Source: Ilyonectria destructans
Lineage: Eukaryota; Ascomycota; Sordariomycetes; Hypocreales; Nectriaceae
Direction: 5' to 3'
Assembly: GCA_020740775.1 (NCBI GenBank)
Contig: JAHEWK010000026.1
Location: forward strand, 542,899-606,898
Length of the DNA stretch: 64,000 nucleotides
Made by a program: the position numbers and the translations under genes. Numbering within the stretch: position 1 is the first letter of the stretch; every line of letters begins with the position of its first letter. Positions 10,648 through 20,355 of this stretch are shown here, piece after piece. The notes beneath the pieces are model-generated. The model was not told the DNA's origin. It searched no databases and saw only the letters and a list, made by a program, of their open reading frames with translations.

Positions 10648-12940
10648 CTATTCATCTCTTGACCACGGGCTGCTTTCCTTCACTTGTATGATGCTCCGTT
10701 GTCCTTCCTGTTGATGTTCTACTTTCCCTTTCAGGCAAGTAAGCTGGAGTGTGAGAAAGAGAGAGATACCGTTGCTTACGGAGAGGTCCTGACGATTCGG
10801 AAATTCCTCGTCTAGCGCCTTTGAGGAGAACTTCATCCTCACAGCCTGGACAGATTTTGAGCACTGAGGCAGAAGACTCAAGGTGCGTTCCAAGGTTGAC
10901 AATAAATTATGGTACGACTCCTTGGCAATTTTTCTAACACCATAGTCTCGGTCAATGGCCTTGCTCATAAGTGCCACGCCAGCCACAACGTGATGTGAGT
11001 AGGGGTCAATAGATACAAGAGGAACGGTTATGGTAGTTTCGTTGCCGCCGGGTACTGAAGGACTAGGGTGGTTGGATGTTGAATCAGGCAAAGGACTCAA
11101 CGTGTAAGTGTTGTGCAAACCAAATGCTAGAGTGTTCATGACTGTGGTTTCCGCATCGGTGCTCTCCTCTGCAAAACTTGCAAGCAGGTCGTAACGATTT
11201 GTGGCGTCGATGAAATCCACAAACATCAAGATGCTCAAGTGGTAGTGCAGCATCAATGTGTCTTATTGATATTATTTCAAGAGCTTGTCGCAGGGCCTGA
11301 AGGAGATACTTACACCAGCGGAGCTTCGTCTTCTGACCGAGGAACTGCATGCGTTTCTGGCACGCGTCGAGACGGGGGCGATATATGGTGTTGAAATGCT
11401 TGACAGAGTCGACAACGGCGGCATATCCCTTTTGAACTTCTGACTCGTCATGGCCGTCTCTGAGAGCTTCCTTGAAGATCGCCGTTAGTTTCCAGCCCAA
11501 TAGCTTCCAAGACGCTCCTGCAGCGATGATTTGATTCGCTCGTTCGTCTGTCATCTCGAAACTGCTCAGGCCCCAGTGTTTGGCTGTCTCGTCGAACATT
11601 TTGGAGGTTGTTCTCACAAGACGCCACGGCAATTCAGCTTCGAAGCCAAACAGGCCGGATGAGAGCAGGGAGCGGCAATTGAGGGTCAAGGATGCCGAAG
11701 TATCGAACGTGAGGGCTGCCCAGTACGCCGTGCTTTCCGCATTAATGAAGCTGGAGGTTCCAATCGACTCTGGAGTTGTGCAAATAGCCTGGACTTTCAT
11801 CGTGGAGGACGGAGACACCTTTGACCCACTGAACTGCAAGTTCCGTTGCCTGGCTCGGAGAGTCTGTATTTGTTGCAGAGCTGCGTGTACGCAAGACTGC
11901 CCCGATATTCCATCAGCCTCCTCCTCTTCAGATATGCCGTACGGTATTGGTGTTAGCGCGAAGAGGAAAAGCGATATCATCGATCGATATGAAGGCCGGT
12001 TAATGGCTTTCAGCATGTCTCGCCGCGCGTCTCGCCAGAGTGCCTGGGTGATGTCCAAATGGGCGCATCCTGAAGGAGCAGGTTGGGCAGTAAGGTCAAG
12101 CCACCTCGCGGAATAAGAAGCGATGGTGCTTCGAAGAGATTGTTGAATCTGTCGATCTGTTTCGCTTTCTTGCTGGCCCAGGTTCTGGCCGTCGGAAGAC
12201 TCTGCCATCCATCCATCCAACTGGCAGCAGAGGTCAGAGATGCTGACATATTTTTCGGCAAAACTATCCTGTCCAAACCTGCGTGTAGTTGCGTTAGTGT
12301 TTTGGGCTAGAAAGTCAACTCCTGGGGAATATACACAAAGGGGTTGCTGTATCTGCCCATCCAAGACTCAAAGACTGCTTCAAACCCTTCTCTATAGAGG
12401 GCAGACAGCCATTGGGACTCCAGCTCGCTCAAAAAGTCAGTGCTAGGAGACGTAATCAGTGTATGTGATGGCGATACAAAATTACGCCGCGCAGAATCAG
12501 GGGCAGGAGAAGGGATAGTGGCATCTAGAATGCCCTGGACCACAATAGAAGATGCACTCCAGTCTGCCCCAGAGAGCAGCCGGTTTCTTTCCGCTAAAGC
12601 ATCCACGTGTTTATCGTCCAGAGAAAACGGCAACTCACTCGCAGTACGAGCCGTTTCTCGCCTGCGCCCCTTGCTTTCCACGGGGAAGGATGCTACTCTG
12701 GCATCTTGCATCCACTTCTCGGGGAAACGAAGTCAGCTGAAGTCGATCTCCCCGTCAGGTGCTGTGATCTACCTTGAAGGTGCATATCCGGTGACTTTTC
12801 TGACAGCGGGTACAGGAAACTGAGGAATCGCCGGCTTCGCTGCGACGGCTCGCAGAGTCACAAGCAACGCGAGATCTGCGACATTCATCGCAACTGGAGA
12901 ACTGGGTTCGACGGATGACCAGGTCGCCTCGACCCCGCAT
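10648..12940 (-). CDS. Zn(II)2Cys6 fungal transcription factor
   Basis: Four exons join into one frame of about 709 residues: 12940-12773, 12717-12335, 12278-11314 and 11261-10648. Introns are 55, 56 and 52 bp with donors GTAGAT, GTATAT and GTAAGT; a CTGAC branch in the first and CTAAC in the second support them. The N-terminus is a binuclear zinc cluster, CDECRRSRVACD...CTRCQKSHRIC (six cysteines, about residues 17-52). A long C-terminal half without zinc motifs follows, as in C6 regulators whose middle region mediates regulation in the nucleus. Its target genes are unknown. The lactonase cluster begins 5.5 kb away, beyond a transposon island. I see no lesion; the ATG at 12938-12940 is 16 codons before the zinc cluster. 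Confidence 0.85.
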
Positions 12941-14577
12941 GATGAGGTCTTAGTTCGGAACGTCTGGACTGGGTAGAGTCGAAGAATAGGCAAGGATAAG
13001 GTCGAGAACTGGTGTTATTGATCTGAGTCTGTAGGATCTCACTGATCTGTATCCTGGATGGACGTAGATTGAAAGTTTGAGTTTTGCGTTCGGATCCAGT
13101 TCTCCTTTTGTAACTGGGAATCGATGCCCACAATCTCTCGCCGAAAAAAATGCGGGGCCAATGCAGATGGCTTGGCTGGGGTAAGATCTGTGGTAGGGAA
13201 GGCCGCCTGCTTCATGACCTTGGCTTTGCGAACAGAAGGGCATTGAATGGCAAGTCTAACGAATCCATTTCTTCATTATGATATTTCCTCTTAGCTTTGG
13301 GACTTCTGGTGGCATCGACTAGCCGCATTGAGGTTCACCTCCAAGACCCGACGGTCTGTTATCCATAATATCACTCGTCCCAGTGCCACGTGGCACAATG
13401 GGACGCTAAAAGCCACGTGTGAATGGGTCCAGATTCAGCCAAGGCGTCGTGGGGGACTCAAACGGTAGATCACTACCTACCGTACGGACATGTACTAAGG
13501 ACGTTTATGCATCTTTCCTGTTAGTAAAACTCCAGACTGCTCTATGAGGATAAGTTGCGGGGTAAAGCTGAAAACAATCTACCGCCATATTAGTATCATG
13601 ATCCTTGTAGCGTTGTAAAAGTGCTGATCTTCGCTTCAGCCAACGGCGCACGTTTGCCAGAACCGTCGGAACATCTCGGGTCTCGCAACGGTATGGCGGG
13701 GGCTGCTATTTGCGCCCCGCGCCAACTCGTCTTAGATGAATCGAACTGTTCTCGGGGTTTGACTCCTGCGACATGTCTGTAGTTTCTTGTAACAGTAGGC
13801 CAATCGGCGACATCCGTAATTCTGTAACATGCATGATGGTTCCTGCCACCGAGACATTTTCGTTGGGTCTTATTTCACTTTGATGTGAGAATAGAAGCTA
13901 GAACTGTCTTGACTCGTCCGCCTACCGACGAATACGAGCCACGTGGCAAACGCTACTTTTGTAGGACAATAATAGAAGCCACGTGGGCGTGAACTTAGAA
14001 CAAGCTAAAGAATCCTGGCTGGCATGGCCTAAGCGGCGAGTAGATGGTAAACTACAAATCCGAGTTCTCGCGATGTGGTTGTGCTTTGATCTCGACCTTT
14101 CCTCGGTTCCGGTCCTCTGTTGGCGAAACGCTGGAAGCCAGGATATCGGATCCGGTGAGCTTCTTGCGACATGAATCGTGACTTGGGATGACGCGATTGA
14201 TTGCCTCTCTTCCTGTTCAGGGATAATAATTACGTCAAAGGGGCTGGTACTTGGCAACTTCGCCCTCGTCTGTTTGGCCAGGCTATCTGCAGCACAACTT
14301 AGAAACCCCCCCCCCTTCCCCCCCCCCCTTTTTTTTTTAAGCATCATGATTTGGATGCGGGGTATGTTGGATACCAATAGTTGCTCTCCGCAACCGAGCC
14401 TGCTTGCAGGCAGATGTAACTCAAGTGGCATAAATCAGGGACAATCCGCCCCGTTCTGAAGCTACGGTAGCATTGAGTCTCCATCCAAACTGGATCACAT
14501 CGGATCCGATACCTTTCGATAGCCACTATCTCCACAATCCACCAGCAAGGCAATCCCAGTTTATTATTCGAGATTAA
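12941..14577. promoter_or_regulatory. regulator upstream region with four CACGTG boxes; no gene
   Basis: No convincing coding region. CACGTG E-box cores occur near 13388 (inside the palindrome GCCACGTGGC), 13411, 13938 and 13979, mostly preceded by GC. Such sites are bound by bHLH proteins in fungi, but a role here is inference. A pyrimidine run (C-rich then T-rich) at about 14305-14340 is low complexity. Confidence 0.4.
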
Positions 14578-14830
14578 GTAATGTATATAATAAGCATGCG
14601 GGTCAAATAAGCACGCAGATCAAAAATCCCTCAATCTCTTCTCTTTCCATCTAATTAATTATTTCTCAACCACAAAATATGTTACGATTAAATACAGAGG
14701 GAAATATCCTTCTTACTCTTTAAGCTCTTTAAAATAACTTAAAATTAAGCCTCTAATAAGCTGTAAAGATCTATAAAGTTACCTATATAATACTATAGCG
14801 CTAATATAATATAAATTCTTTCTTAAAGTA

Positions 14831-15256
14831 ACGTATATGATAAGCGAGCGCCGCAGACAAGCGAGCGCCGCAGTGAGATTTTCACCTTAAATTGCAATTT
14901 TAAAAAATTTCTTAAAAATCTAAACTAAGCCTAAAATAGCTAGGATTTTTAACCAGGCTTATTTATAAAATAGATTATTTTTACAAATTTTTCTTAAGTT
15001 ATATATATTTATAGCGCTAGCAGTGTAAAATTCGCACTGTTTATTTTATTATTTTTATTTATAACTAGTTTAATAATTTTTTAAAAAGTCTTTAGAAAAT
15101 ACTAGCTTATTAACTTTTTAATTAAATATTTAAAATTAATTTCCTAAAAATTCTAAAGCTATATAGCCTATTTTAGAAAATTTAAAGTTTAGAGTTTTAA
15201 GTATACAGTATAGGTGCGGCGCTCGCTTGTTTGCGGCGCTCGCTTATCAAGTACGT
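14831..15256. mobile_element. Tc1/mariner-type MITE 1, TA target duplication
   Basis: 426 bp, beginning ACGTATATGATAAGCGAGCG and ending in its near inverse CGCTTATCAAGTACGT. The repeated GCGAGCGCCGC motif extends the inverted repeat to about 43 bp. TA dinucleotides flank it at 14829-14830 and 15257-15258. There is no coding capacity and the interior is AT-rich. The TA duplication and pogo-like size point to a non-autonomous Tc1/mariner (Fot1/pogo) element. Confidence 0.75.
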
Positions 15257-15372
15257 TAATTAGATTCCTAAATTATATAAACTATCTGATATAGAGGAGT
15301 AGATTATTATTTAGTATATTCTTAATTTAGGTTTATAAGAGTTTCCCCTAACGTGTATGATAAGCGAGTGGA

Positions 15373-15569
15373 TGTAACGGTCTCAAGGTAGTGTATTGCA
15401 ACTAGCTAGGCCACTCTACAGAGTATACCAAACTTAAGGAAAGAAGAAGAAGAGAAAGAGAGTAGAGGAGGTCCATCCATAAATATACTCGTCATGGTGG
15501 CTTAAAGGTAAAAGTGGGCCACGAAAGGCCGAGGGTTCCCGAGGCCACCTACGGGCACAGCCCGTTACA
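15373..15569 (+). mobile_element. solo LTR with TSD GTGGA
   Basis: 197 bp, starting TGTAACGGTCTC and ending GCCCGTTACA. It is flanked by GTGGA at 15368-15372 and 15570-15574. The ends form a short inverted repeat (TGTAACGG / CCGTTACA), typical of LTRs. No internal region remains. Confidence 0.85.
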
Positions 15570-15576
15570 GTGGAAC

Positions 15577-15936
15577 TGTTAGATTGGACCATGCACCCGT
15601 GTCACGGCCTGGTCCTCCGGACAGCAGTTGGCTTAAAAGAGCAGCTAGTGTGCCCAGTAGTCGCCATCACAGCGATTATTGACCAATCTTTTGCCCTATG
15701 GTACAGCGGTCTAGCACAACCGTTACAACCCGGCATCAGACCGGGTGGGTCATGTGATCAGTTGCCTAGCACTTTGCCACAAGGCTTAGGAAGCAGCTTC
15801 TAGCTGATTCTACACAGCACAGAACAGGTATATAAAGCTTGCTCTGATACCTCAGAATAAGAAGAGAGGAGGAGAACACAGATATACAATATAATGTACA
15901 CGATTAATATCAGAGTGCTACGCTAGCTTTCCGACA
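15577..15936 (+). mobile_element. solo LTR with TSD GGAAC
   Basis: 360 bp, starting TGTTAGATTGG and ending TTTCCGACA, flanked by GGAAC at 15572-15576 and 15937-15941. It contains a TATATAAAGCTTGC promoter-like box also found in the next solo LTR, so the two families are related. The duplication overlaps that of the previous LTR, which shows sequential insertion into the same few bases. Confidence 0.85.
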
Positions 15937-15964
15937 GGAACAGACAAGCGAGTGGAACACTTAT

Positions 15965-16141
15965 TGTCAGATACGTCAGAGGCGAAAGTTGCCACCTATT
16001 GCCACCTACTGCCACGAGGCTTAGCAATCAGCTTCTAGCTGATTCTATACAGAAGAGAAAGGGTATATAAAGCTTGCCCTAAAACCTCAAGACATAGGGA
16101 GGGGAGACAGAATACACAATTTTTCACCCTAATATTTGACA
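15965..16141 (+). mobile_element. solo LTR of the 56-61 kb Copia family, TSD CTTAT
   Basis: 177 bp, starting TGTCAGATACGTCAGAGG and ending AATATTTGACA, flanked by CTTAT at 15960-15964 and 16142-16146. It matches the LTRs of the minus-strand Copia (56608-56775 and 61474-61641), including GTATATAAAGCTTGCC and TTTTTCACCCTAATATTTG. Confidence 0.9.
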
Positions 16142-16824
16142 CTTATACAGTACAGCTAAAAGTCGCGATTTTCAATTTTCTAAAACAAGCTATATAACTC
16201 TAGGATTTTTAGGGAATTAATTTTAGATGTTTAAATAGAAAAGTCATAAGATGGTATTTTTGTAGGCTTTTTCTTAATTTATATAATTTTTAAAAAATTA
16301 AAATAAGAAAAAGAACAGTGTGAATAAGGGTTTTCTAAATAACTCTATAACGAATTTTTCTAATACTCTAGGAAAATTTGGACTTATTATAATATACTTA
16401 ACAGACGTAGATCTTAAATTATAGCTATTTTTACCTGAGTTTGAATTTTTAAGACTTTTTTAAAAATCGCGATTTAAGGTGAAAATCAGAGTGTTCCACT
16501 CACTTGTCTGATCCACTCACTTATCATGTACGTTATACTCTATTTAATAGTAAATTAATTATAAAATACTTTTCTATCTTTAAGTAGATTTATATTAAAT
16601 ATTCTTATTAATCTAGCTATAACTAATAACTAACTATAAAAGAGTATTTAACTTTGTAAAGCGAATAGTTAGTTATCTTATAGAGATATTTCCTACTTAA
16701 ATTAAATATTAAATTAATCTAATTATTAACAAACTATATTAGAGGAGGGTATATTACTCTAGAGGGGTTATACTAAAGTAATAAGGCCAGTAGAATTAAT
16801 AATAGAATGCTAAAGCTGGGGATA

Positions 16825-17222
16825 TGTTACGAGCAGGAAGATCAACCCGGGTACGAACGGAAAACGTCGGAGCTCGGAACGGAACAAACAGACCCCGGTC
16901 GAACTGGTCGAACGGGAGCTCGTTCGACCACGTTCGACCAAAAGTGAAACCTTAACCTTAAATGGTCGAACAGGTCGAACAAGAGCGCGTTCGACCACGA
17001 TCGACCAAGCAAATCAGAATAGTATATATAGTTTCACTCATTCCCACTTTCCCTGTCTAGATAGCTCTCCAGCTTTCAATACAATTCGATTACTCAAGAA
17101 CACTTCTTGACATTATCAGACGTGATACGCAACCCTACGCTCAGCACGCTACGCCTCGTCACAACTGCCAACATAAACCGATCAGGTTACGGTTTACTAC
17201 GTTGGGAACCTTGACCGTCACA
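16825..17222 (+). mobile_element. solo LTR with TSD GGATA
   Basis: 398 bp, starting TGTTACGAGCAGG and ending TTGACCGTCACA, flanked by GGATA at 16820-16824 and 17223-17227. It carries repeated GGTCGAAC/GTTCGACC motifs and a GTATATATAG TATA-like box at about 17022. It is not similar to the other LTRs in the window. Confidence 0.85.
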
Positions 17223-17349
17223 GGATAGCTTTATAAGACTTATAATATATCGAGATATCTCTCAATCAATCAATCAGATCAGATATAGAGGGTAAATTAT
17301 CAGTTCATATCAGATTTGGGTCCTAATCTGATTTAATTAATCTGATAGC

Positions 17350-17670
17350 AGCGCTGGTCCCCGCCAGTACACCGTCAAGAAATTCGGGCTCAAGCGCTTC
17401 CAAACCGGCCCAAACGACCCACAATCCAAGCGTCTGCTACGAAAGGGCCTCATGCCAGATGAGAAGCGTTACGTGAACTGGCTCGAGCATGGCGTGGTAC
17501 CCTTGCTGCATTCCGGGATGGAGGGCATACCTGCGGTCATTATCACGTTCTGCGTGGGAGTTAGCGTGTTGATTGTGTTTGATATCAGGAAGTATAGGAG
17601 GCGAGCTCATACAAAGTTGCAGACTGAGGATGGCGAGATACAGGTGCAGAAGTTGGGGAGACATAGCTGA
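17350..17670 (+). pseudogene. 3' fragment of a gene for a single-pass membrane protein
   Basis: An open frame runs from about 17350 to the TGA at 17668-17670 with GC-rich, coding-like composition that contrasts with the AT-rich DNA before it. Near the C-terminus is one membrane segment, IPAVIITFCVGVSVLIVFDI, followed by a basic tail (RKYRRR). No start codon or upstream exon is visible, because the sequence before 17350 is AT-rich and adjoins a solo LTR. I do not recognise the family. Homology search of KKFGLKRFQTGPNDPQ would decide whether this is a truncated gene. Confidence 0.45.
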
Positions 17671-18465
17671 TACCCACCTCTGACTGGAAGTTCGGACCTC
17701 CGGGCAGCGTGTCTGGAGAGCCAGTATGACTAGCTGAAAGACGTTCATTCCGGTTTGATCGATTGTATGACGTTTCGGTCGGTTGGATGTGACATCTTGT
17801 TCTACATTACGTCGTCGAGGTATGTTCAGGGGCTTAATAAGCGTCCCAAAAGGGTAAAAATATGATCTGGATCTGTTCTGGATATCCAGGAGGCAGCACT
17901 CCTTCACCCCTGACTGGATTGGAGCGACCTCGGATCCAGCTACAATCCAATCCAATAAGATTACTGCCGCTCATCAAAGAAAAGAGTTCTTCATTGCTCA
18001 GAGACCTAACTTGAGAAGGATCAGAGATTCAGTTCTAATTCCCTAGTAATTACTGCGGGATGATGAACACAATAGACCAACCGAAGCAAACAGGAGCTCT
18101 AGGAACAGGAGTTGCACCTCCTCAACCAGCCAGACAACCCCAAGTCCATGCTTGCATTTAGCAGGCAATGACACTACTGAATGTAACAGCAGGCAGCAAT
18201 ATATCGATCATGATTCAAACTATTGCATCCTGAAACTATAAGATACTATAAGATACTATACTTGCTTCCACTTGTCACATTCAGGCCATAAGTGATTATT
18301 AGCGACGGCACTAGCGGAGTGCGCATTCCCTTTTGCCTCAGCTGGTAATGCGACATCACTCATTTAGATATAATCAAGAGTATTTATCCATCTAAATCGG
18401 ATTGCATTCTGTCGCGTGTGCATGCGGCAGTAATAAATCACATCAAAGGCCATACCATCCGGTAC
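17671..18465. other. intergenic, no gene recognised
   Basis: It holds the downstream regions of the fragment before it and of the lactonase gene. A short direct repeat (AAGATACTAT, in tandem) occurs near 18238-18260. Nothing else was supported. Confidence 0.5.
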
Positions 18466-19478
18466 TTAGCTGAACACTTTTGCTTGCTTCTGAAGATCCA
18501 GGAACGTTTCTTTGTCATGACCTGGGATAATTTGACCCTTTGTGATACGTTCTAGATGCTTCAGGCGCTGAGTGCTTCTGAACCAGGCTGGATGGTCTCG
18601 AGCTAACCAACCTTGCGGGATACCGTCTCGCCACTATTGAAAGAATTGTCAGCCTTAGTCCACACAGTCTAAATCGGGGTTGAGAAAATGATGCATACTC
18701 ACATTCTCAATAACGTGACAGTGATCGCTGAGAAAGAAAAAAGTCCCCATCTCGGGCATGTTGATCTGCATTCCGATCAGGCCCTCTGTATGCCCTGGCA
18801 GATGGTGTAATGTGATGCCCTGACAAAAGTCGAGGCTTTTCTCATCGAAGGTCTTCCAGTTCCTAGAGTATTTTAGTATTTTCCCAACGCTGATGTTAGG
18901 TTTTACCTTAAAAACAACGTACAGGCCTAGTTTGAGATAATGCTCCAGATAGACACCCGTATCGGCTCCCGTGGCCACCGACCAAAATGCAGACCGCAGT
19001 TCCTTATCGTGAACCCAATCTCAACATCTTTTCGCTCGATGAATTCATCTAACCCGCCCGCATGATCGAGGTGCAAGTGTCCTATGATGATCTTCTTGAT
19101 ATCTTCGATCTTGTTGCCCGTCGCCCCGACGGCCGCACGCAACTCGTGCTGGGGCTCATAGCGCACGCGCGCAAAGACATCCGACAATACAGGGCCCCAG
19201 ACCTCAGGGTAATCCTTCCCACAACCAGTTTCCCAGAGGATGAGGCCCTCGTGCGGGTGATCAATCAGGATGCAGTACATGGGCAACTCGCGGCGTTTGT
19301 TGACGGTGGAGAGACCTTCTGTACTCTTCAGACTAGTGTTGCCCCCACGAGTGACGAATCCTTCATCGCACTCAAGCCAGCCTACTTCGAGGACGTGGAA
19401 CTTAGTGCCTTGTGGGCAGACGTTGGAGACATAGCCTGGAATGGCTCCTTGATTGATTTGCTCTTGGATCTTGGGCAT
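18466..19478 (-). pseudogene. lactonase-like metallo-beta-lactamase, one-base frameshift
   Basis: Starts MPKIQEQINQGAIPGY at 19478. The metal motif HLHLDHAGG (H-x-H-x-D-H) is intact, and FCQGITLHHLPGHTEG and FFLSDHCHV supply later zinc ligands. The whole resembles AiiA/AttM-type lactonases, which hydrolyse lactone rings in the cytosol. Introns of 44 bp (18863-18906) and 69 bp (18634-18702) are well formed, and the last exon ends GHDKETFLDLQKQAKVFS at 18466. Near 19018 the frame slips: VEI is followed by GFTIRN, but the conserved VHDKELRSAFWSVATGAD resumes one base away. A lost base (probably a T in GATTTGGG) explains it, unless it is a sequencing error. The gene lies head-to-head with the semialdehyde dehydrogenase, sharing 877 bp. 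Confidence 0.8.
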
Positions 19479-20355
19479 GATGGGGAAGCTAAAGAAAGGC
19501 TTTGGTTCGGTTGAGAGTTGGGGCTGGTGTAGTATTGATATAGGTAGTGTTGTGGGCTATTCACAGGTTCACAGGTATTAAGAAAGCGGTGAATTCTAGT
19601 ATTTATGTTTATATAGGCAGCCTAAGGTTTGGGCTTTGCCGGGAGCTCGCATAGCCCCTTCTTGACCTGCGCGAATGCAAGTGTATGCCCTAGTTCCTAA
19701 TACAAGTTTCGAGAGATTCGTTACGGCAGGCAGTTGTACGAAGGTGTGCTCACCCGCCCGGTGTTATCTCCGCCAACCCCCACTCTGATATTCTGCGGCC
19801 TTGGGGAGTCCGCTCGGGACAGGGCTGACAAGTGAGTCTAGTCTAGGGAATCTAGACTAGGGAATTGAGACTCGGATCCGCGAAAACCCCGCCCAGGTCT
19901 ACAGACCAGGATGGGTCATAAGTGGGCCTCCCCGGATAAGGCGGATGGGTGGGGTCACCGCAGAGAACCTGGACTCGTGCGGGGCAAACCCAACCTCCCC
20001 ACCCGATCTTTTTTCTAGTCCCACCCTCTTAAATAAACCGGGATACAGTCCCGGAGGGGGGGGGGGTGGGGAGGGCCCATTACTGCATCATACTCGAGGT
20101 TGTAGAGCTGGGAAAGATACCGGGATGGGAATGGTCCGAGGGTTTTAGTTCTCTCAATGCCTCATAGAGTGATTGCAAATTCATCCCTCTCGGCCAAATA
20201 AGACTTTCTAAAAACCCCTTTCGCTGGTCGTCTTGGTCGTCAATGGTATCCTCTGTTATAAGGCTTGACGTCGAATATTCCTGCCTATAGTTCGCATCTC
20301 TTTGTTCTTGAACAACAAGACTACCACCACCACCGTCGCTGCCGTATTCACGAAC
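19479..20355. promoter_or_regulatory. shared divergent promoter region of lactonase and SSADH
   Basis: 877 bp between two diverging start codons. It includes an inverted TCTAG-rich stretch near 19835-19865 (AGTCTAGTCTAGGG/TCTAGACTAGGG) and a run of about 12 G at about 20055-20070. Co-regulation of the two genes is inferred from the geometry only. Confidence 0.5.

Larger units (their letters stand above)
15351..16533. mobile_element. Tc1/mariner-type MITE 2, carrying three solo LTRs
   Basis: It begins ACGTGTATGATAAGCGAGTG after TA (15349-15350) and ends CACTTATCATGTACGT before TA (16534-16535). The inverted repeat continues inward as CAGACAAGCGAGTGGAACACT and its inverse near 16490-16512. Solo LTRs at 15373-15569, 15577-15936 and 15965-16141 interrupt its left part. 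Without them the MITE would be about 430-450 bp, like MITE 1. Confidence 0.75.
14578..16819. repeat. AT-rich transposon island (RIP-like)
   Basis: Base composition falls abruptly to strongly AT-rich outside the solo LTRs. A degenerate terminal repeat, TA followed by ATGTATATAATAAGC, starts near 14578 and resembles the ends of the two MITEs inside, so a third, truncated family member is likely. No coding region is seen. Confidence 0.65.

Noticed and set aside
14300..14345. The pyrimidine run as a polypyrimidine splice signal or regulatory tract
   Set aside because: It is simple low complexity, with no exon or gene attached to it.
13922..14459. Overlapping open frames on both strands, up to 169 residues
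   Set aside because: They run through a C- and T-rich low-complexity tract and have no recognisable domain or splice context.
15373..15936. Reading this whole segment as one LTR
   Set aside because: The outer flanks GTGGA and GGAAC do not match. Two adjacent LTRs, each with its own perfect duplication, explain it fully.
17437..17955. 172-residue minus-strand open frame
   Set aside because: It is antisense to the better-supported plus-strand membrane-protein fragment and has no domain.
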